From Alviniconcha marisindica (lineage: Eukaryota; Mollusca; Gastropoda; Provannidae): a DNA stretch of 64,000 nt. Position 1 is the stretch's first letter. Every line of letters begins with the position of its first letter. Of this stretch, positions 22,110 through 58,683 are shown one piece after another. The position numbers and the translations under genes are program-made. The notes beneath the pieces were generated by a model that searched no databases, was not told where the DNA came from, and saw nothing but the letters and a program-made list of their open reading frames with translations. Where the stretch lies: the NCBI GenBank assembly GCA_018857735.1, contig JABMCL010001016.1, positions 1-64,000 on the forward strand, in the 5' to 3' direction.

Positions 22110-23963
22110 GAAAGTTGTGTGTACAACAATTACAACAATCAAGAATGCTGATTAATATGATCATTATGCATTTTATGGTAAGTACTTAGACTGAACACTT
22201 CTGTTATTTTCAGGCTAAAACTAGCAATAACTTGTAAAGGCTTTAATGTAAAATCTAATCATTAGGCTAGTACTAGCAGTACAAACTACAATACTGGCAT
22301 CAACTTCTCAAGCTAGGCTAGCTAAACGTTCAACAGTTACACTGATGTCACTGCGTGGGTGTGCAAAACTCAGTCATGGACCTTCCTCTCTGACCAAGTG
22401 AATCATTGAACAACAGTATTTACTGATTTACTCAACATTTACTGATTTAGTAGGCCTACATACTTCATCAAGTCATGAATCATTCATGAATATTATACTG
22501 TCATACTGCATTTGTACTTATATATAGATTTCTGCGTTGTTGGAAGCAAGGCCATTTTCAGTGGCATTCATTAAGTCATTTTACATAAACACACTGGAAG
22601 TGCTGTGTTATCGGTGTACACCTTCTCGGGATGCTCGACTTACCAAACCTGAAGAAGCTTTTACTTTGAGCTTGGCGTTGAGAACACGTGCACCTTGAAC
22701 GAAGCAAACAGGAAGTCAGCCGAGGTGAAGGTTGTTGGACATGTCTAAAAATACAAAACAATAAAAATAACAACAAAACACTGAAACAACAACAAAAATC
22801 AACAACAAGTGCCCCCCCCCCCCCCCCCCTACATGTTATTTGGTGTTACCGTGTGTGTGCATGTGTGCATGTGTGTGTGTGTGTGTGTGTGTGAGTGAGT
22901 GTGTGTGTGTGTGTGTGTGTGTGCGTGCAAACGCCTGCGTATGTGTGTGTGTGTGGTGTGTGCGCACATGCGTGCATGTGTGTATGAACATAAACATGTG
23001 TGAGAATTTGTGTGCATGAGTGTGAGCCATGCAAGCACAAGTGCATCATGCGGTGGCATGCTCTGGTGGCAACACGGTCTGCCTTGTTTTATCTGAGGAT
23101 GCATGTTGTTTCCTAGTGCAATATGTCTTGAAATCCTTCTACTTCTCACTTTTACGCATAATTTATGTGATGAGGTATGCAAGGCATGAGTGTGGATATA
23201 CAGTGATTTTAAGTGCCTTTTAGCCTGGATGTGTGTTTTTGAGAAGAGTGATGCAGAGGAGAGTGAGGGGAATGACAGGATTAAGTACTGAGTGAGAGAG
23301 AGAGAGAGAGAGAAGAGAGAGGAGGAGAGAGAGGAGTGCGAGATTGCAGCACCATGATGTGTGTGTGTGTGTTACTTAAGATTAAGGGTGTGACAAATAG
23401 TATGAGTGTGAACGATACCGGCACTATTGTCATTGTGATTGTAACGTTCTTACTGTTTATTCACTTGATTTTTATTAAGATTTTTATTCTAATTAAGCGA
23501 GTGAAACTGTATAGTATTTAATTATGTTTTTATGTACTTGTTATTATTTGTCAAAGGCAGACAACTGAATTTCCTTTTTAAGGATTGATGAAGTATTATT
23601 GTATATGTGTGCATGCATGCTGTGTATGTGCATGCATGCATGTGTGGGTGTGTGCATGCATGCATGCGTGTGTGCGTGTGTGTGTGTGAACTGGATTCAT
23701 TCCAGCTGCATAGGGTACAGGTGCTCATGCACCTTGCCTTCCCGCAGTTTGCACAATACAGAGATTCGGCCCAGTTCTCTTCACTCTATACACACAGCCT
23801 CATGCAACAAAGCTTAAAACCTGGTTTCTAAATTCATTTTATCATTATGGCAGCTTAGAACAAAATCCATAATTTTACTTTGATATTTTCTATATAGTCT
23901 TTTGAGAGGGCTAGCTCCTTTAAAACCTATGTTAAGTGCCTGTGAACACATACATACACACAG

Positions 23964-23996
<33 letters not shown>

Positions 23997-24025
23997 ACAC
24001 CATGCAGACCCTCTCTTGAGACAGT
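22110..24025. other. Interval between UTP23 and the 3' end of PHF14
   Basis: It should contain the UTP23 promoter and a non-coding first exon, since the start codon lies 18 nt after an acceptor (ACTTTCAG). I cannot place the first exon securely. GT tracts lie at 22868-22970 and 23590-23690, a poly-C run at 22812-22828, and a CA tract at 23960-23995. No other gene is seen. Confidence 0.5.
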
Positions 24026-24042
24026 ATCAAGCCCTTCATATG

Positions 24043-24048
24043 TTTATT
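24043..24048 (-). terminator. Candidate PHF14 polyadenylation signal
   Basis: TTTATT on plus gives AATAAA on the PHF14 strand, about 990 nt after the PHF14 stop codon. It is the first clear canonical hexamer near the end of an otherwise gene-free stretch. There is no transcript evidence. Confidence 0.35.
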
Positions 24049-25039
24049 TTACGCAAACCAATCATTTGTTCAAAATAAATTCAACATGAACATTCAAATA
24101 ACATAAAATATGCCACTTGCACAAAAACACAGTTAATCATTGTATTATATACATTTACATATTAGACAGTCCACAACAAATTATTGTCCAATTCTTCCAT
24201 ATTTGATGAATATTCTTTCAACTGACTGCCCTGTTGTAGATCATGGCAATACTGGTTTCCAACAACCTATCACCCAAACTCAAGGTAAAAAATCAACTAC
24301 AGAATTATTCCAAAATTACAGTGACAAACAACAGATTTGTTAGGATCCAGGTGAGAGGTGTATGGACACACATCACTGGCGTCACGTAAACACTGTGTGC
24401 TTCGTAAGTTGTCTAGATAACTTTGTTGACATTAAACACATTCCAAGACATTTCACAACTGGTGATGTCTGCCAGTTTTCTTTATCACTGACACAGGGTC
24501 TCAACTTCCTAGGCTAAAATTACCAGGACATATCAAAAACATTGAAAATAACTCTCTCTAAAATCCATGGAAGTTGTAACTAACTGTAAGCGATCTTTGA
24601 GCCAGAGAGAAGATGCTATGGAAATACCCAAAATCAATCCATCAACTGTCACATGTAACTTTGTGAATGGGTCTTTCTGTCAGGTTCACTGTTTGTTTAA
24701 GCATTCATGATCCGAGCTACACAGATACCTATGTTGCAGGCTAAACTCCTGACTACTTCATATTTAAAGAAGAGTATCATCATTCTGACAGATCTGTGTT
24801 CAGGAGGCGTATCACTATTTACTGTCACTTGTCCAACTTATGTCACCACTTGCAATCTTTTCATTATCACTGATGGTAAAACTATGATAATGAATGTCCT
24901 CTTGCAATGCCCACTAAAACACAGTCAAAGCTTGGAAACCACTGGTACATTGACTTGCTCTGAGTTGTCTCACGGCAGGGACTGATATACAGGCAGGTGG
25001 AAGATATTTGATGCAGCTGCTGCTTGTGTCACTGTAAGG

Positions 25040-48954
<23,915 letters not shown>

Positions 48955-49290
48955 TTCAGCTTTGTAGATTCTATCGCAGTTTTCGTCACACAACTATCGA
49001 TGCAGTCAATATTTATGACTGGAGAGCAATCACAGAATTCATATACAGCGCTTTCAGTTTCACTAAATACAATTTACGTAATGCACATCGAATCAGACGA
49101 CAAAGGAGCGTGACTGTCAGCCGGTCTGAGGTGTCTTTTTACACAACACAATACAAATAAACCTACAATAATTTCAACAACCAAAAAATCGTATCTTCAA
49201 ACGAAGCTCATGCCGAAACCAGTACGGTAATTATGTGGACATGAAATTATATAATATCAAAGGTCAGTCGGCTTCATAACTCCAGCCTGC
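48955..49290. other. PHF14 5' flank
   Basis: AT-rich sequence upstream of the PHF14 ATG (48954). It should hold the PHF14 5' UTR and promoter. I see no TATA box at a telling distance. Confidence 0.4.
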
Positions 49291-49294
49291 AAGT

Positions 49295-49475
49295 GGAAGA
49301 AGAAGCCACCACAGCTTCCAATACCAATGCTTCAGCCGCCGCACAGACGACATGAGGAACAACACCTTCCCCCGCACAGTCAGGGACTGGAACGAACTCC
49401 CCCCGGATGCAGTTCTGTCCCCCGCAATTGGCACCTTCAAGTCGAAGGTGTTATCTCCATGCTAATAAATTCCAA
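49295..49475 (+). mobile_element. LINE ORF2 C-terminal fragment
   Basis: The plus strand reads CFSRRTDDMRNNTFPRTVRD, then WNELPPDAVLSPAIGTFKSK. This is the F.PRT.R.WN.LP......TFK C-terminus of LINE ORF2 proteins. A stop follows near 49460. Confidence 0.7.
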
Positions 49476-49849
49476 AACTTTTTTGGTTTCCCCTGCGTGT
49501 ATCTAGTATCAACTTACTAGTGACACTGCGTAGTACCCTAAAATGACAGTAATGGCCAGCCGCTGATGGTCATTAACGGCAGAACTGAGAAGAAGCAGAA
49601 AAAGCAGAAGAAGAATCCCATTTGGGCGGAAAACCTGAATGTAGGAAGGAACCAACCATATATCACAGCGAAATTTTCTCCATTGAAAGCGTGGCAGTAG
49701 GTCAGAATATAGCCATGACTGAACGCTTAGGACACTGCCCCCTCAGGTTCACCTTCATTTAAGTTTTACAAAACCTCTCCCAACTTTAGTTTAACGGCTG
49801 TTAAGTGTGGGCCCGCGGAATAACAAATAGGTCACCCATAGTCATAGGA

Positions 49850-50240
49850 GTCAGATTTAATCACTGATGTTCCTCAGTGTAGGGAGTGTCTACGTAAGTA
49901 AGTCACAAGTAACGTCCACAAAAAGCGGCATAGGCCCGCTTATCTAATTAGGGACGGAGAGGGTGGGGGTGGCCGGGGTATCGTTGAGGTAAAAAGGGAG
50001 ATTATATACCTATCGCTACACTGTCAGCACGGCCAGAATTACTCCTGCATTAAGGTGGGCAACGATGAGAGCCATTTTAATGTTTCATTAATGAGGAACA
50101 AAGTCACACAAGACAGTGTCCACAAACCACAACCTTTTGGAAGAGAACTGAGAGCCGCCGAGGCGGAATGGAACCGAGGCCCTTCTGCTTACCAGCCTAA
50201 CGCCTTGCCGCAAGCCCAAACCGACTCACAGTGTCTACAG
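49850..50240 (-). mobile_element. SINE, same family as 13.4-13.8 kb
   Basis: The head on the minus strand at 50235-50160 has CTTGCGGCAAGGCGTTAGGC and a decayed B box. The body has GGTGGGCAACGATGAGAGCC and ATTTTAATG, as at 13.4-13.65 kb. Toward 49880 it carries ACGTAAGTAAGT and a TTAGGGACGGAGAGG stretch. Confidence 0.6.
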
Positions 50241-50454
50241 AATATAATTTATTTTATATGAACACTTGTTGAGCGCCTCATCTCAACATGAGCCATAAAC
50301 GCTACACAGCAGCTAAAGCGCTATTCTCAGCTTCCCAGCAGACCCATTCGGCTATCTAGTCGTGTCCTGATGCGACTGCTTTCATGACACAGTGCGTCAG
50401 TTCTGAGTATTTACCACTGAAAGTGGATGCAATGCTATTTACTAATTTAGTTGC

Positions 50455-50770
50455 TACCACATGGCTGGTGCCACTTGAAACTGTTGCCGTCTCGGCGCAA
50501 GTTCTGTGTACGCCCAGAGACACTACAGTACTTGCTGTAGTATCTTTGGTACACCATAGAACGATGCGCTAGAGTACAGTGTCAAGTTTGTTCGAAGCCA
50601 CGTAGGATGCACTGCGTTGGGCTGCTGTAGCCTGCCACCTGCACTTTTGGCAGAACGGCCGATCTTTTACTTAAACTGAGATAACACTAACAGGGGTGGA
50701 AAGGATACCGAAATAAGAGTCAGCACAAAAGTTCCTCGGATAAGACTATAAACCGAGATCCCCTGTGTGT
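50455..50770 (-). mobile_element. SINE family B, copy 1
   Basis: Shares ATGGCTGGTGCCAC, CTGCCA.CTG.ACTTTTGGCA and GGATACCGAAATAAG, in the same order, with 51870-52190. Its tRNA-like head is missing or decayed. Confidence 0.6.
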
Positions 50771-51264
50771 ATACGCATGCAAAAGGATCACATACACATG
50801 TTAAAGATCCTGCAGTTCATGTCAGAGTTGGGTGGATCATGGAAACACCAAAATAACCCAGCATGCACTAAAAGTGTCAGAAGCTTCATAATTTTGAAGC
50901 TGGACACGATACGGAAGAAGAAGAAGAAGAAGAAGAAGAAGAAAAAGAGTGTTTTAAATTGGTGTAAAAGAAATTTGAATGTGTGATTCATCCTGCACCG
51001 GTTGACAGGATGATAAAAGTTGGTCCGGAACTGAGAAGGTGTAAACGAAATTTGAATGTGTGATTCATTCTGTGGTTGACAGGATGATAAAATCCAAGAG
51101 CTTATTGATTTTTCTAAATATGATCTTGCTTATATTATGACAGATTAATGGTTTGTAATTCATGATAACTGAAATGTACATTAGGTGGTCAGCATGGTAA
51201 CCATTCACTGTTGTCATTACTGGGTGTGGTGTTGCACAGCTTTCTTACATCTTTTGTTGTTGTT

Positions 51265-51830
51265 GATTGCTTTTAATAATAATAATGTACATTTATCATG
51301 CGCTTATCAACGCCCTGAGCGCTCACATGATACATATTAACCTACATATGATATTCTATACACATGTAGAGCATAGTCCTACCAAAACAATTTACATAAA
51401 GTAATGCACTACAAACACACACACACGCATACACTGACTGTAGCAGAAACTGGGTACTGATATTAGTTCGGATGGAAATACTGTGAAAAGAGGAATGTCT
51501 TCAGTTTGGCTTTAAAAGATGACAGGGTTGAGCAGTGTCTAAGGTCTTGTGGGAGTGAATTCCAAATGTGGGGTCCAAAGCAAGAGAAGGTGCGGAAGCC
51601 ATGAGTCTCGTGTTTGTATTGTTGGATTTCCAGCAAGTGGGTGTCAGAAGAAGAGCGTAGTGTACGAGATGGAGTGTAGACATGCAGCAGTTCAGAAAGG
51701 AAAGCAGGACCAGAACCATTTATAGCACTGAAACACATACAAGTGACTTTTATGTAGCGCCTATTCTCATCCCTCGAGCACTCACTGCACTTGCATGTTT
51801 TTTTACACAAGTGACTAGCTTTTTATAATG
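51265..51830 (-). mobile_element. LINE ORF2 C-terminus and 3' UTR
   Basis: The minus-strand frame at 51810-51463 reads INGSGPAFLSELLHVYTPSR, then RSSSDTHLLEIQQYKHETHG, FRTFSCFGPHIWNSLPQDLR and FKAKLKTFLFSQYF, a well-preserved LINE C-terminus. The 3' UTR follows to 51270 and ends in GATAAATGTACATTATTATT, a simple-repeat tail. Confidence 0.88.
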
Positions 51831-51839
51831 TGTTTTTGA

Positions 51840-52195
51840 ATACCCATCGAAGTAGTGTACTTACAGTGCTGACATGGCTGGTGCCACATAAAACTGCTGC
51901 TGTCTTGGAGCGTTCTGTGCACACCATACAACCATGCACTGTCGCTTTATGCAAAACCATGTAAAGTGCATGTGCGTTTAGCTGTAACCTGCCATCTGTA
52001 CTTTTGGCAGAATGACCAGGCTGTTTTACGTGCTACTGCAGTAATACGGGGATGGAACGGATACCGAAATAAGTCAACACAGAAAGTTGACCCTGGAGAA
52101 TAATTTGTTTCCAGTGCTCCTGCAGGGACTCGAACCCACAACCTTTCAGTCATGAGTCCGGCACTCTAACCACAGCCATCCCTGCTTGTTCTGTC
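51840..52195 (-). mobile_element. SINE family B, copy 2, with tRNA-like head
   Basis: On the minus strand the head at 52185-52128 reads GCAGGGATGGCTGTGGTTAG, AGTGCCGGACTCATGACTGA and GTGGGTTCGAGTCCCTGC. The A and B boxes are good, but the T arm does not pair fully, so I call a SINE head rather than a tRNA gene. The body runs down to ~51870. Confidence 0.65.
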
Positions 52196-52199
52196 TTGG

Positions 52200-55100
52200 C
52201 TTCTGGTTGCCAGTGTTGATCGTTACAGGAGTGAATACACATTAACCCATGTTTTGCCTCTTGGAGGAGCTGGAGAGTGAGATGGTTATAAATAGTATTT
52301 GTCAGGCCGCAGTTGGTAACTTTACCACTTGGTTTAGCATGTTGTCAAGTCTTGTGTAATTTGACAATAAAGTTTGTGTTTTTTCTTTTTTTCTTGCTGA
52401 CTTCAACACACACACACTTTTCTCTCTCTAAAGTGATCAACAAAACAATTAGTTTCAATTGTATGCTCTTTTAATAACATTTTCAGCATGAAAATGTGGT
52501 TACTGAAAATACCAAATAAGACATTGGTGCCAGCTTAAATCAACAGGCATGACCATCATTTTCTGCTTTAATAATTGTTATCACAATTGTCTTCTGAGAT
52601 TAAAATAATGAATTAACATATACACTGAAACAGACTTAGCATACATGTACACCCATTTTCTTTTAAACTCACATACTTTGCATGAAAAAGCAGCTTACAT
52701 ACGTGCTTAAAAACCAAAGCAGAAAAGAATGCTGTCACATTTTCTACCCATGTATGACCAAACTCACAAACAGAAGCAATAATAAATAAATGGTAGTTAG
52801 TTCATTGCAGAACTCCCATTCCCTGAACATTTGCATTTTTTTAAAACATGAAACTGACAGTTCACCAATGGATCATGATGTAATCAGAAATTTGATAATG
52901 TATAGTCCTGGTACAGTTGTACCAAGAATCTGTTTTTGCTGTACATCATAAAAAAATAATTAACAGTATGTAACTAGTATAAAAAAAATATTTAAAAAAA
53001 GATCACTGTACAAACTAATTCAAAATAATGGAATTATATTTGCAACAGTTCTAGATGAAAATATTTTGATGGTATGAATTGTGAAATTCAGTGCATTGGT
53101 ACCACTACTGGGTGGTAGACCAATCATTAACAAACAAGTTGTACATGCATCTACAATCCAGCAAAGAACACAGCGAAAAAACTACCATATGACTCTTCAT
53201 GACACATTTTGTTCCTTTCCACCATAATTTTATTTGCCTCCTCTGACTAAGTGAAACTATGACAGAAGTATAAAATGAAATGGAATTGGAAATGAAAAAA
53301 GCAGAATGGGGAAGGTATGACTAGTAGAGCTGGAGACGTAACTACAATAATGAAATATTACTGTCCTCAGCCATAACTAGTTCTCTGTGACATTGACATT
53401 ATTCAAAGTCAGTAGAAGAGCATGTCAATGTTTCAGAACACACAAATCATGAAAAAATGTTCCATTCTGACAAAACGCATTAACAGTATTACACACATTC
53501 ATCCATTTGTGTGCACATGCATTTATTTGAGTTTGGAACATGGGCTAATGTGTTGCATGTATTGACATATATACTGATGGCGCAGTGACTATTTTTATGC
53601 ATTATCAAAAAAATGATAGACTGTGGAATTGCGTGTATGCAGTATCTAAGTTGATACAGGGATAGCTGACTGATGCGACATGGGAAGAGTTGCTTTGTTT
53701 GAAATGCGCCATGTGTCTTGCTGAGTCACCAAAACAAATGAAGGTCACTCAAGCAGTCACTGGGGCAAGCCCAGTGTTATCCCAAAAGTGGTTTTAACCA
53801 AGCCCAGTGTTATCCCAAAACTGGTTTTAACCAAGCCCAGTGTTATCCCAAAACTGGTTTTAACCAGATTGCTAACTGCCTTTCAGTTTACAAACTGGTT
53901 TTATCCAGTTTGATCCAAAGAAATATGACCCCAGTGCCATGTTGTGCATGGCTATATAGGGTGAACTGAACTCTGAGTAGAAGTAAAACGCTGGACCAGC
54001 TTAATTATTACTGCTGATCCAGTCATGACCAAATTTGATTCTTTCAGCTTCACCTGTAGGACTCTCCACCCATAGGACCCTCTCAAGACGTACGGCTTAG
54101 TCACGGGATTTTGTATCAAAAGAAACAAAGAACAAGAACAGAAAGACAGCGAGCCCCTTTGCCTTCTGTAAAAAATCATGTGAACAAATTTGGTCATAGG
54201 ACAGCTAATCACTTTGCCTTCAGAAGATCTGAATCATAACAGGTGGTCCAAGAAAAATATTAAAAAGGAAGGAAACAACTGAAAGAAGGAAGGGAGAGAA
54301 AGAGAGAGAAAAAAACAGAAAATTAATAAATAAAAGGTTGTATGTGCTCTTGCAGGCAGAGATGGGGAGCACACTGATCCAATTAGAAAAAGAAACAAAA
54401 CAAAACAAAACAAACTCCAAAACCCAACAAAGCTGCATCCATCTTCATCTGGTCTTACTCCTAGTCAACTCTCTAGTTCAGTAGTAGTAGTAGTAGTACA
54501 CACAAATTAATCAAATCTGGTAAGAGTGTACTTATTCTTACAGACACTTTAAATACATAGCAAAACACATATATATACCACATTCAGGTATACAAATCTG
54601 TTAAAGACTGCTGTGTGATACCTTTTCCTTGAAAGTGGTAAACTGGACAGTCTACTACACTGAATCAGACTATGTACTTTTCTCCTTCTTCTCTCACAGT
54701 CTTCGCCAAGTGGGTTTTGAAATTAAACATCAAAGTCTCAGTTTGAAGACAATTATGATGGAATACATTTTTTTTTACTTAGTTGAAGAACACAATGTCT
54801 GGGCAATTTTTGTTTGTTAAGTAAGATTCTGATCTCTTCCTTTCCTCTTTATCTTGAGAAAGTGCTGTACATTATCATAAGCTGACACAGATAAAACTTC
54901 ACAATGGTGTTCAAACTGAGACAGAAACACCTGCCCTCAAACATTTTCCAAGTACATACAACAAGGTACTACCTACTAGTTAAGGTACCACAGAGGACAA
55001 ATAATTATTATCATCTTGTTATCCAGTTGGGGCACACTGTTGCATACAGTTCATATTACCTCTGAGCAGTGCACAGAACAATGACATTTAAAGCATGGAC

Positions 55101-55570
55101 AATATAAACAGCAGGATGCAATATCTTTCAAATGTCGCATCAATGTCACTGCAAATGTATCTCAATGGGAGACAAGCACTGCTAAAGGGAGATAATATGC
55201 CCTTGCAGCAAGAGATGCCCTGTTCCAACCATACTGGTCTGTGACAATGGCTTTCACATGTTAGTCCTTGTCTGAATGTTTTTGGTGATCTTAAAACCCA
55301 CAGTCATCATCTGCCATACAAGTGCAAGTATCTCATATAGCAATTCTCACCTCAGGGATATAATCACACCAAGAAAATCAGACAAGGCCACATTTTCGAC
55401 TCCTTGTCAAGACAAAGTGAGTTACTTCTCCGTGACAACAGTCTGTTAGCTGCTGAGCTAGTCACAGTCAATACTTTACTTCTTCCTGTCATCCGAATGC
55501 CTTGCCACCTTCTTGGAGAAGTTCCTTTCACACGTCTCACTAAGACTTGACCACAGAAGTTCCGTCTCAT
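52200..55570. other. Gene-free interval 3' of the bZIP gene
   Basis: AT-rich sequence with no conserved exon. Part of it is presumably bZIP 3' UTR. ATTAAA on the minus strand near 52466 is one of several possible poly(A) signals. A three-copy direct repeat of AAGCCCAGTGTTATCCCAAA lies at 53768-53865. A TAG trinucleotide run lies at 54480-54498. Confidence 0.4.
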
Positions 55571-57928
55571 TTACTTTCCTGCCATTTTTGCCACCAAGAT
55601 CTCCTTCATTTGCTTGGCAAGCTTTTCCAGTTCGATCACACGCTGCTCCAGTCGGGCATTGTCGACAATCAGTCGCTCAGCCTCGCTCTCCATTTCCACA
55701 AATTTCTTCTTGCGGATTTCGCGTGATCGCTTGGAAGCGATGTTATTCTTCTCCCTTCGGTACTTGTACTTGTTCTCTGTGGGTTCCTCGGTACTGTACG
55801 AGGTGGAAGGGGCAGGGGAGGGGGGAGGGGCGAGGAATACTTCCTCTACTTTCTCAACGGATGACTCCGGCTCTGTGACAGCAGACACTCTTGGGCGCTT
55901 GGAGGTGTAGTCGTGGTCGTTGCTTGTGGTCCGGTCAAGGCCGACCCTTGCAGACAGCTTGCCAAGGTCAGAGGACGTGTCCTCGACCTCTGCAAAGGAC
56001 CGCTTCAAAGATTTCTGCTCGCCCTTGACCTCTGCGCCAAGGTCAAACATAGTCACGGCAGCAGCTGCCTCCTCCTCAGTTCCATCCAAAAATGTGTCCT
56101 GTAAAACATAAGCATGCAACACAAGTCAATATTTTTACATCTACTCCATTTACTGAAGAAAATTACAATACACATAAAAGAAAATTTGCAAAACAAGTGG
56201 ACACACAGGACTGTCAACCTCAATGTATGAATAAGTGAGTGTATGTGTGTGCCTTCCCTTGTCGCCATGGAAATGATTATGGTAGGATGCTTAAGCTAAC
56301 AAACAAAACAAAAACAACAGCAACAAAACAACAAAGAATAACAACAGGTTAAATATTGCTAGAATTGTTGCCAAACCATAGCTAGATTATGGCAAAATTA
56401 CAAGGACAAATTAGGCCAAACTGTTAAGCAACAACTCACGCCTGCCAGAAGAGCAGTGAGGTCAGTGAAACTGTCCATGCTGGCATCACCAAGTGGGTCA
56501 ATGAAGCCAGCGCCCAAGTCTCCAAACATGTTCATGTCAAGGTCAAAGGTCTCAGCCGAGAGCTCATGACCCATGGACTTGGAGGTGGTCAAGGGCTGGA
56601 CAGTCAGAGCATGGCTGGTGATCTCCGCAGAGTCACCAGTTCCACCTGTCAACAGGCACAAGAAAACATTTCTGTCTCTAGATCCACCTGTCAAGATGCT
56701 GAATCAACTGATAAACTCATTTTTCGCAGGGTGATGTTGGGCGTTTTTGTTCTTTTAAACAAAATTGCTATGTAAGGAACTGATAAACTTTAATGAACAA
56801 ATATTTATATATTACACTGACAACAATATATCAGTATCACAAATGTAAAAAGTTGTTTGTAAGCATCACACAAATTTATTTAAATTGCTTACTGTTCACA
56901 CCAAACCTAGAACACAACAGCAAAACAAGCAATTGAAATACCAAGAAAAGAATGTCATCTTCAAAGTTACTAACCAAATGCACAAAACCACAATTTCCGC
57001 TTCTTCAGTCTGGCGGTGGCATGCATTATGGATCACACAGATCAAGTGTTCCTTGTCAAAACAGCAATGGCTTAGACACTACACTTCAGGTCTGGGTGTA
57101 GTGGTTCTCGTTCACAGAATAGATAAAGTCCAGGTAAACAATGAATAACTGGTAAACACTGGAGTCGGATAAAGGCATTCCCGAATCACACCACAACTGA
57201 GTCGGACTGTGTGTCCTGCTAAGACCGGTTTCACTAAGTGAATTCCGTCCGTTCGGTTGCTGATCTAACGTTTGACTGACGCAGGTGGATACCGTCCGGT
57301 ATAATATCAAGTTCTAACTTAGGGTCAACCATGTCATATGCTATTTTTAATTGCACACTGTGGTGAAATACCTCTGCTGAGGCCACGCCCCTTGCCTTCC
57401 AACCACCGCGCGAGCGGCAAACCCGACACTCGCCGGTAGCCAAAAATAGGTTATGATGAAATACGAAAGCAATCCTGCTTCGCGGGGTCAGCTTCGCGGA
57501 TTAACCCAGTTCGGCTGGAACACGAGCCACGTGACAGCCTAGCGACCGAGCACAACAACATTGAACCTGTCGGAAGGCATACCCCTTTGGAAACTTGACA
57601 TACAAGCAAAAGCACTTTTTATCAGGTTTTCACTTATTTGAACTTGTAAGCTTTCATCAGCTCGATCACAAGCGCAATGGATATATCGATCGTGATCGTA
57701 CTCGACCACCCCTGCCCCCTCTCCTTCAAAACAACTACATGTATACCGGACGTTCGTATCCAAATCGACCATCCAACACATCCATCACCTCGTGAGGGCT
57801 CACATTTGACTGACTATACATGTATACTACTTGTTCATAATCGGAAACGATTGATTACCAACCAAGAGACAAAACAAACGAGCAAAATGGGGCGGACACG
57901 TACCTGTGTTAAATAGGCCACTCGTCAT
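55571..57928 (-). CDS. bZIP transcription factor with C/EBP- or PAR-like basic region
   Basis: Nuclear dimeric DNA-binding factor. Three exons: 57904-57928 (start), 56440-56645 and 55571-56098, phases 1 and 0, 252 residues. The middle has acidic, hydrophobic patches (FDLDMNMFGDLGAGFIDPLG, MDSFTDLTALLAG) typical of activation domains. The C-terminus (about 185-250) has the basic region YRREKNNIASKRSREIRKKK, whose NNxAxxxSR core matches C/EBP and PAR factors, followed by leucine-zipper heptads (ERLIVDNARLEQRVIELEKL) and a short end at AGK. The basic region is not ATF4-, CREB- or Jun-type. The start ATG lies inside the last codons of a 122-codon upstream ORF in another frame and has a weak context (CGGATGA). 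The subfamily is not resolved. Confidence 0.85.
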
Positions 57929-58277
57929 CCGTAGAGAACGTAGGGAAGTGCTGGATATCGTGAGGGCTGGTGGTCGTGTTCATTTTCTGCACTGCCACAT
58001 CACCTCCCGCGATATCCAGCCAGTCAACCAGTTCGTCGAGTGAGGAGGGGACACCGTCTCCGAAGGAGATACCCTCACTGCCTGGCACCAGTCCGAAGTC
58101 GTTCTCTCCCTCAAACATCGTGCTCAAGTCGAATGACAGCTGCTCCAAAGCCCTGGGTTCAATCGTAAAATCTGTTGTCGATGCTTTCACTGGGTTGTTC
58201 TTTTCCGTGGTTGGGTTGGGCTGTTCCGGGTCTTTTACCGAGGTGATGTCTGTCGTTGTTTTCTTCGGACTTTCCAC
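57909..58277 (-). CDS. Upstream ORF, 122 aa, overlapping the bZIP start codon
   Basis: This ATG-to-TAA frame lies in the bZIP 5' exon and ends in TAA at 57909-57911, five bases before the splice donor (exon ends at 57904, then GTACGT). The bZIP ATG (57926-57928) lies 20 nt upstream of this stop in another frame. The product is acidic, with SSLDELVDWLDIAGG and a STDDEWPI end, and looks like a genuine activation-domain-like peptide rather than random sequence. It could be a regulatory uORF that controls bZIP translation, as in ATF4/CHOP mRNAs, or a separate protein. I see no in-frame splice that joins it to the bZIP domain. Confidence 0.55.
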   Translation of the reverse strand: MESPKKTTTDITSVKDPEQPNPTTEKNNPVKASTTDFTIEPRALEQLSFDLSTMFEGENDFGLVPGSEGISFGDGVPSSLDELVDWLDIAGGDVAVQKMNTTTSPHDIQHFPTFSTDDEWPI

Positions 58278-58612
58278 TCGCGGCCGGTAGGCTCTGCGCC
58301 AATCGCTCCGACGGTGTCCCTCTTACCTGCGACAGATCGAAATGATGATGAAACGGGCAGAAACTCGATCGACAGGGCAAGAAAAAACAAACGATATGGG
58401 CATCTGATATGACATGACAAAGTAAGGGTCTATCGTATCAAACCTGACGTTCAAAACAACAACAACAACAAGAGCGAAATAACGAATATCAGCATTTACC
58501 TGATCTGCTCTTTCGTCCCCCTCTCTACATTTGTGCTTTGCGATTTGCTGTTCCGACCAGTTTTATGTGGTGCAATACCTTCTTCTAATTTTAGAACCTT
58601 AGTACGCACCGT

Positions 58613-58683
58613 CCAATCAAAATGCTAGGATTTTGCATGAATTCTAAGTTTAGCGAAAAATCTTGACGTCATATTGAGCCAAT
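58613..58683. promoter_or_regulatory. CRE palindrome flanked by CCAAT boxes
   Basis: TGACGTCA at 58664-58671 is a perfect CRE/ATF site. CCAAT lies at 58613-58617 and 58679-58683. The position, ~390 bp upstream of the uORF ATG and ~730 bp upstream of the receptor ATG, fits a shared or bZIP promoter. Use by the encoded bZIP factor is speculation. Confidence 0.5.

Noticed and set aside
52128..52190. Possible tRNA gene with CAT anticodon (minus strand)
   Set aside because: The acceptor stem pairs in one register, but the T arm then fails. It is joined to a SINE body that occurs twice nearby, so it is a SINE head.
55571..56098. Calling the bZIP gene ATF4 because of its uORF
   Set aside because: The basic region NNxAxxxSR is C/EBP- or PAR-like and does not match the ATF4 basic region. 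Only the uORF arrangement is similar.
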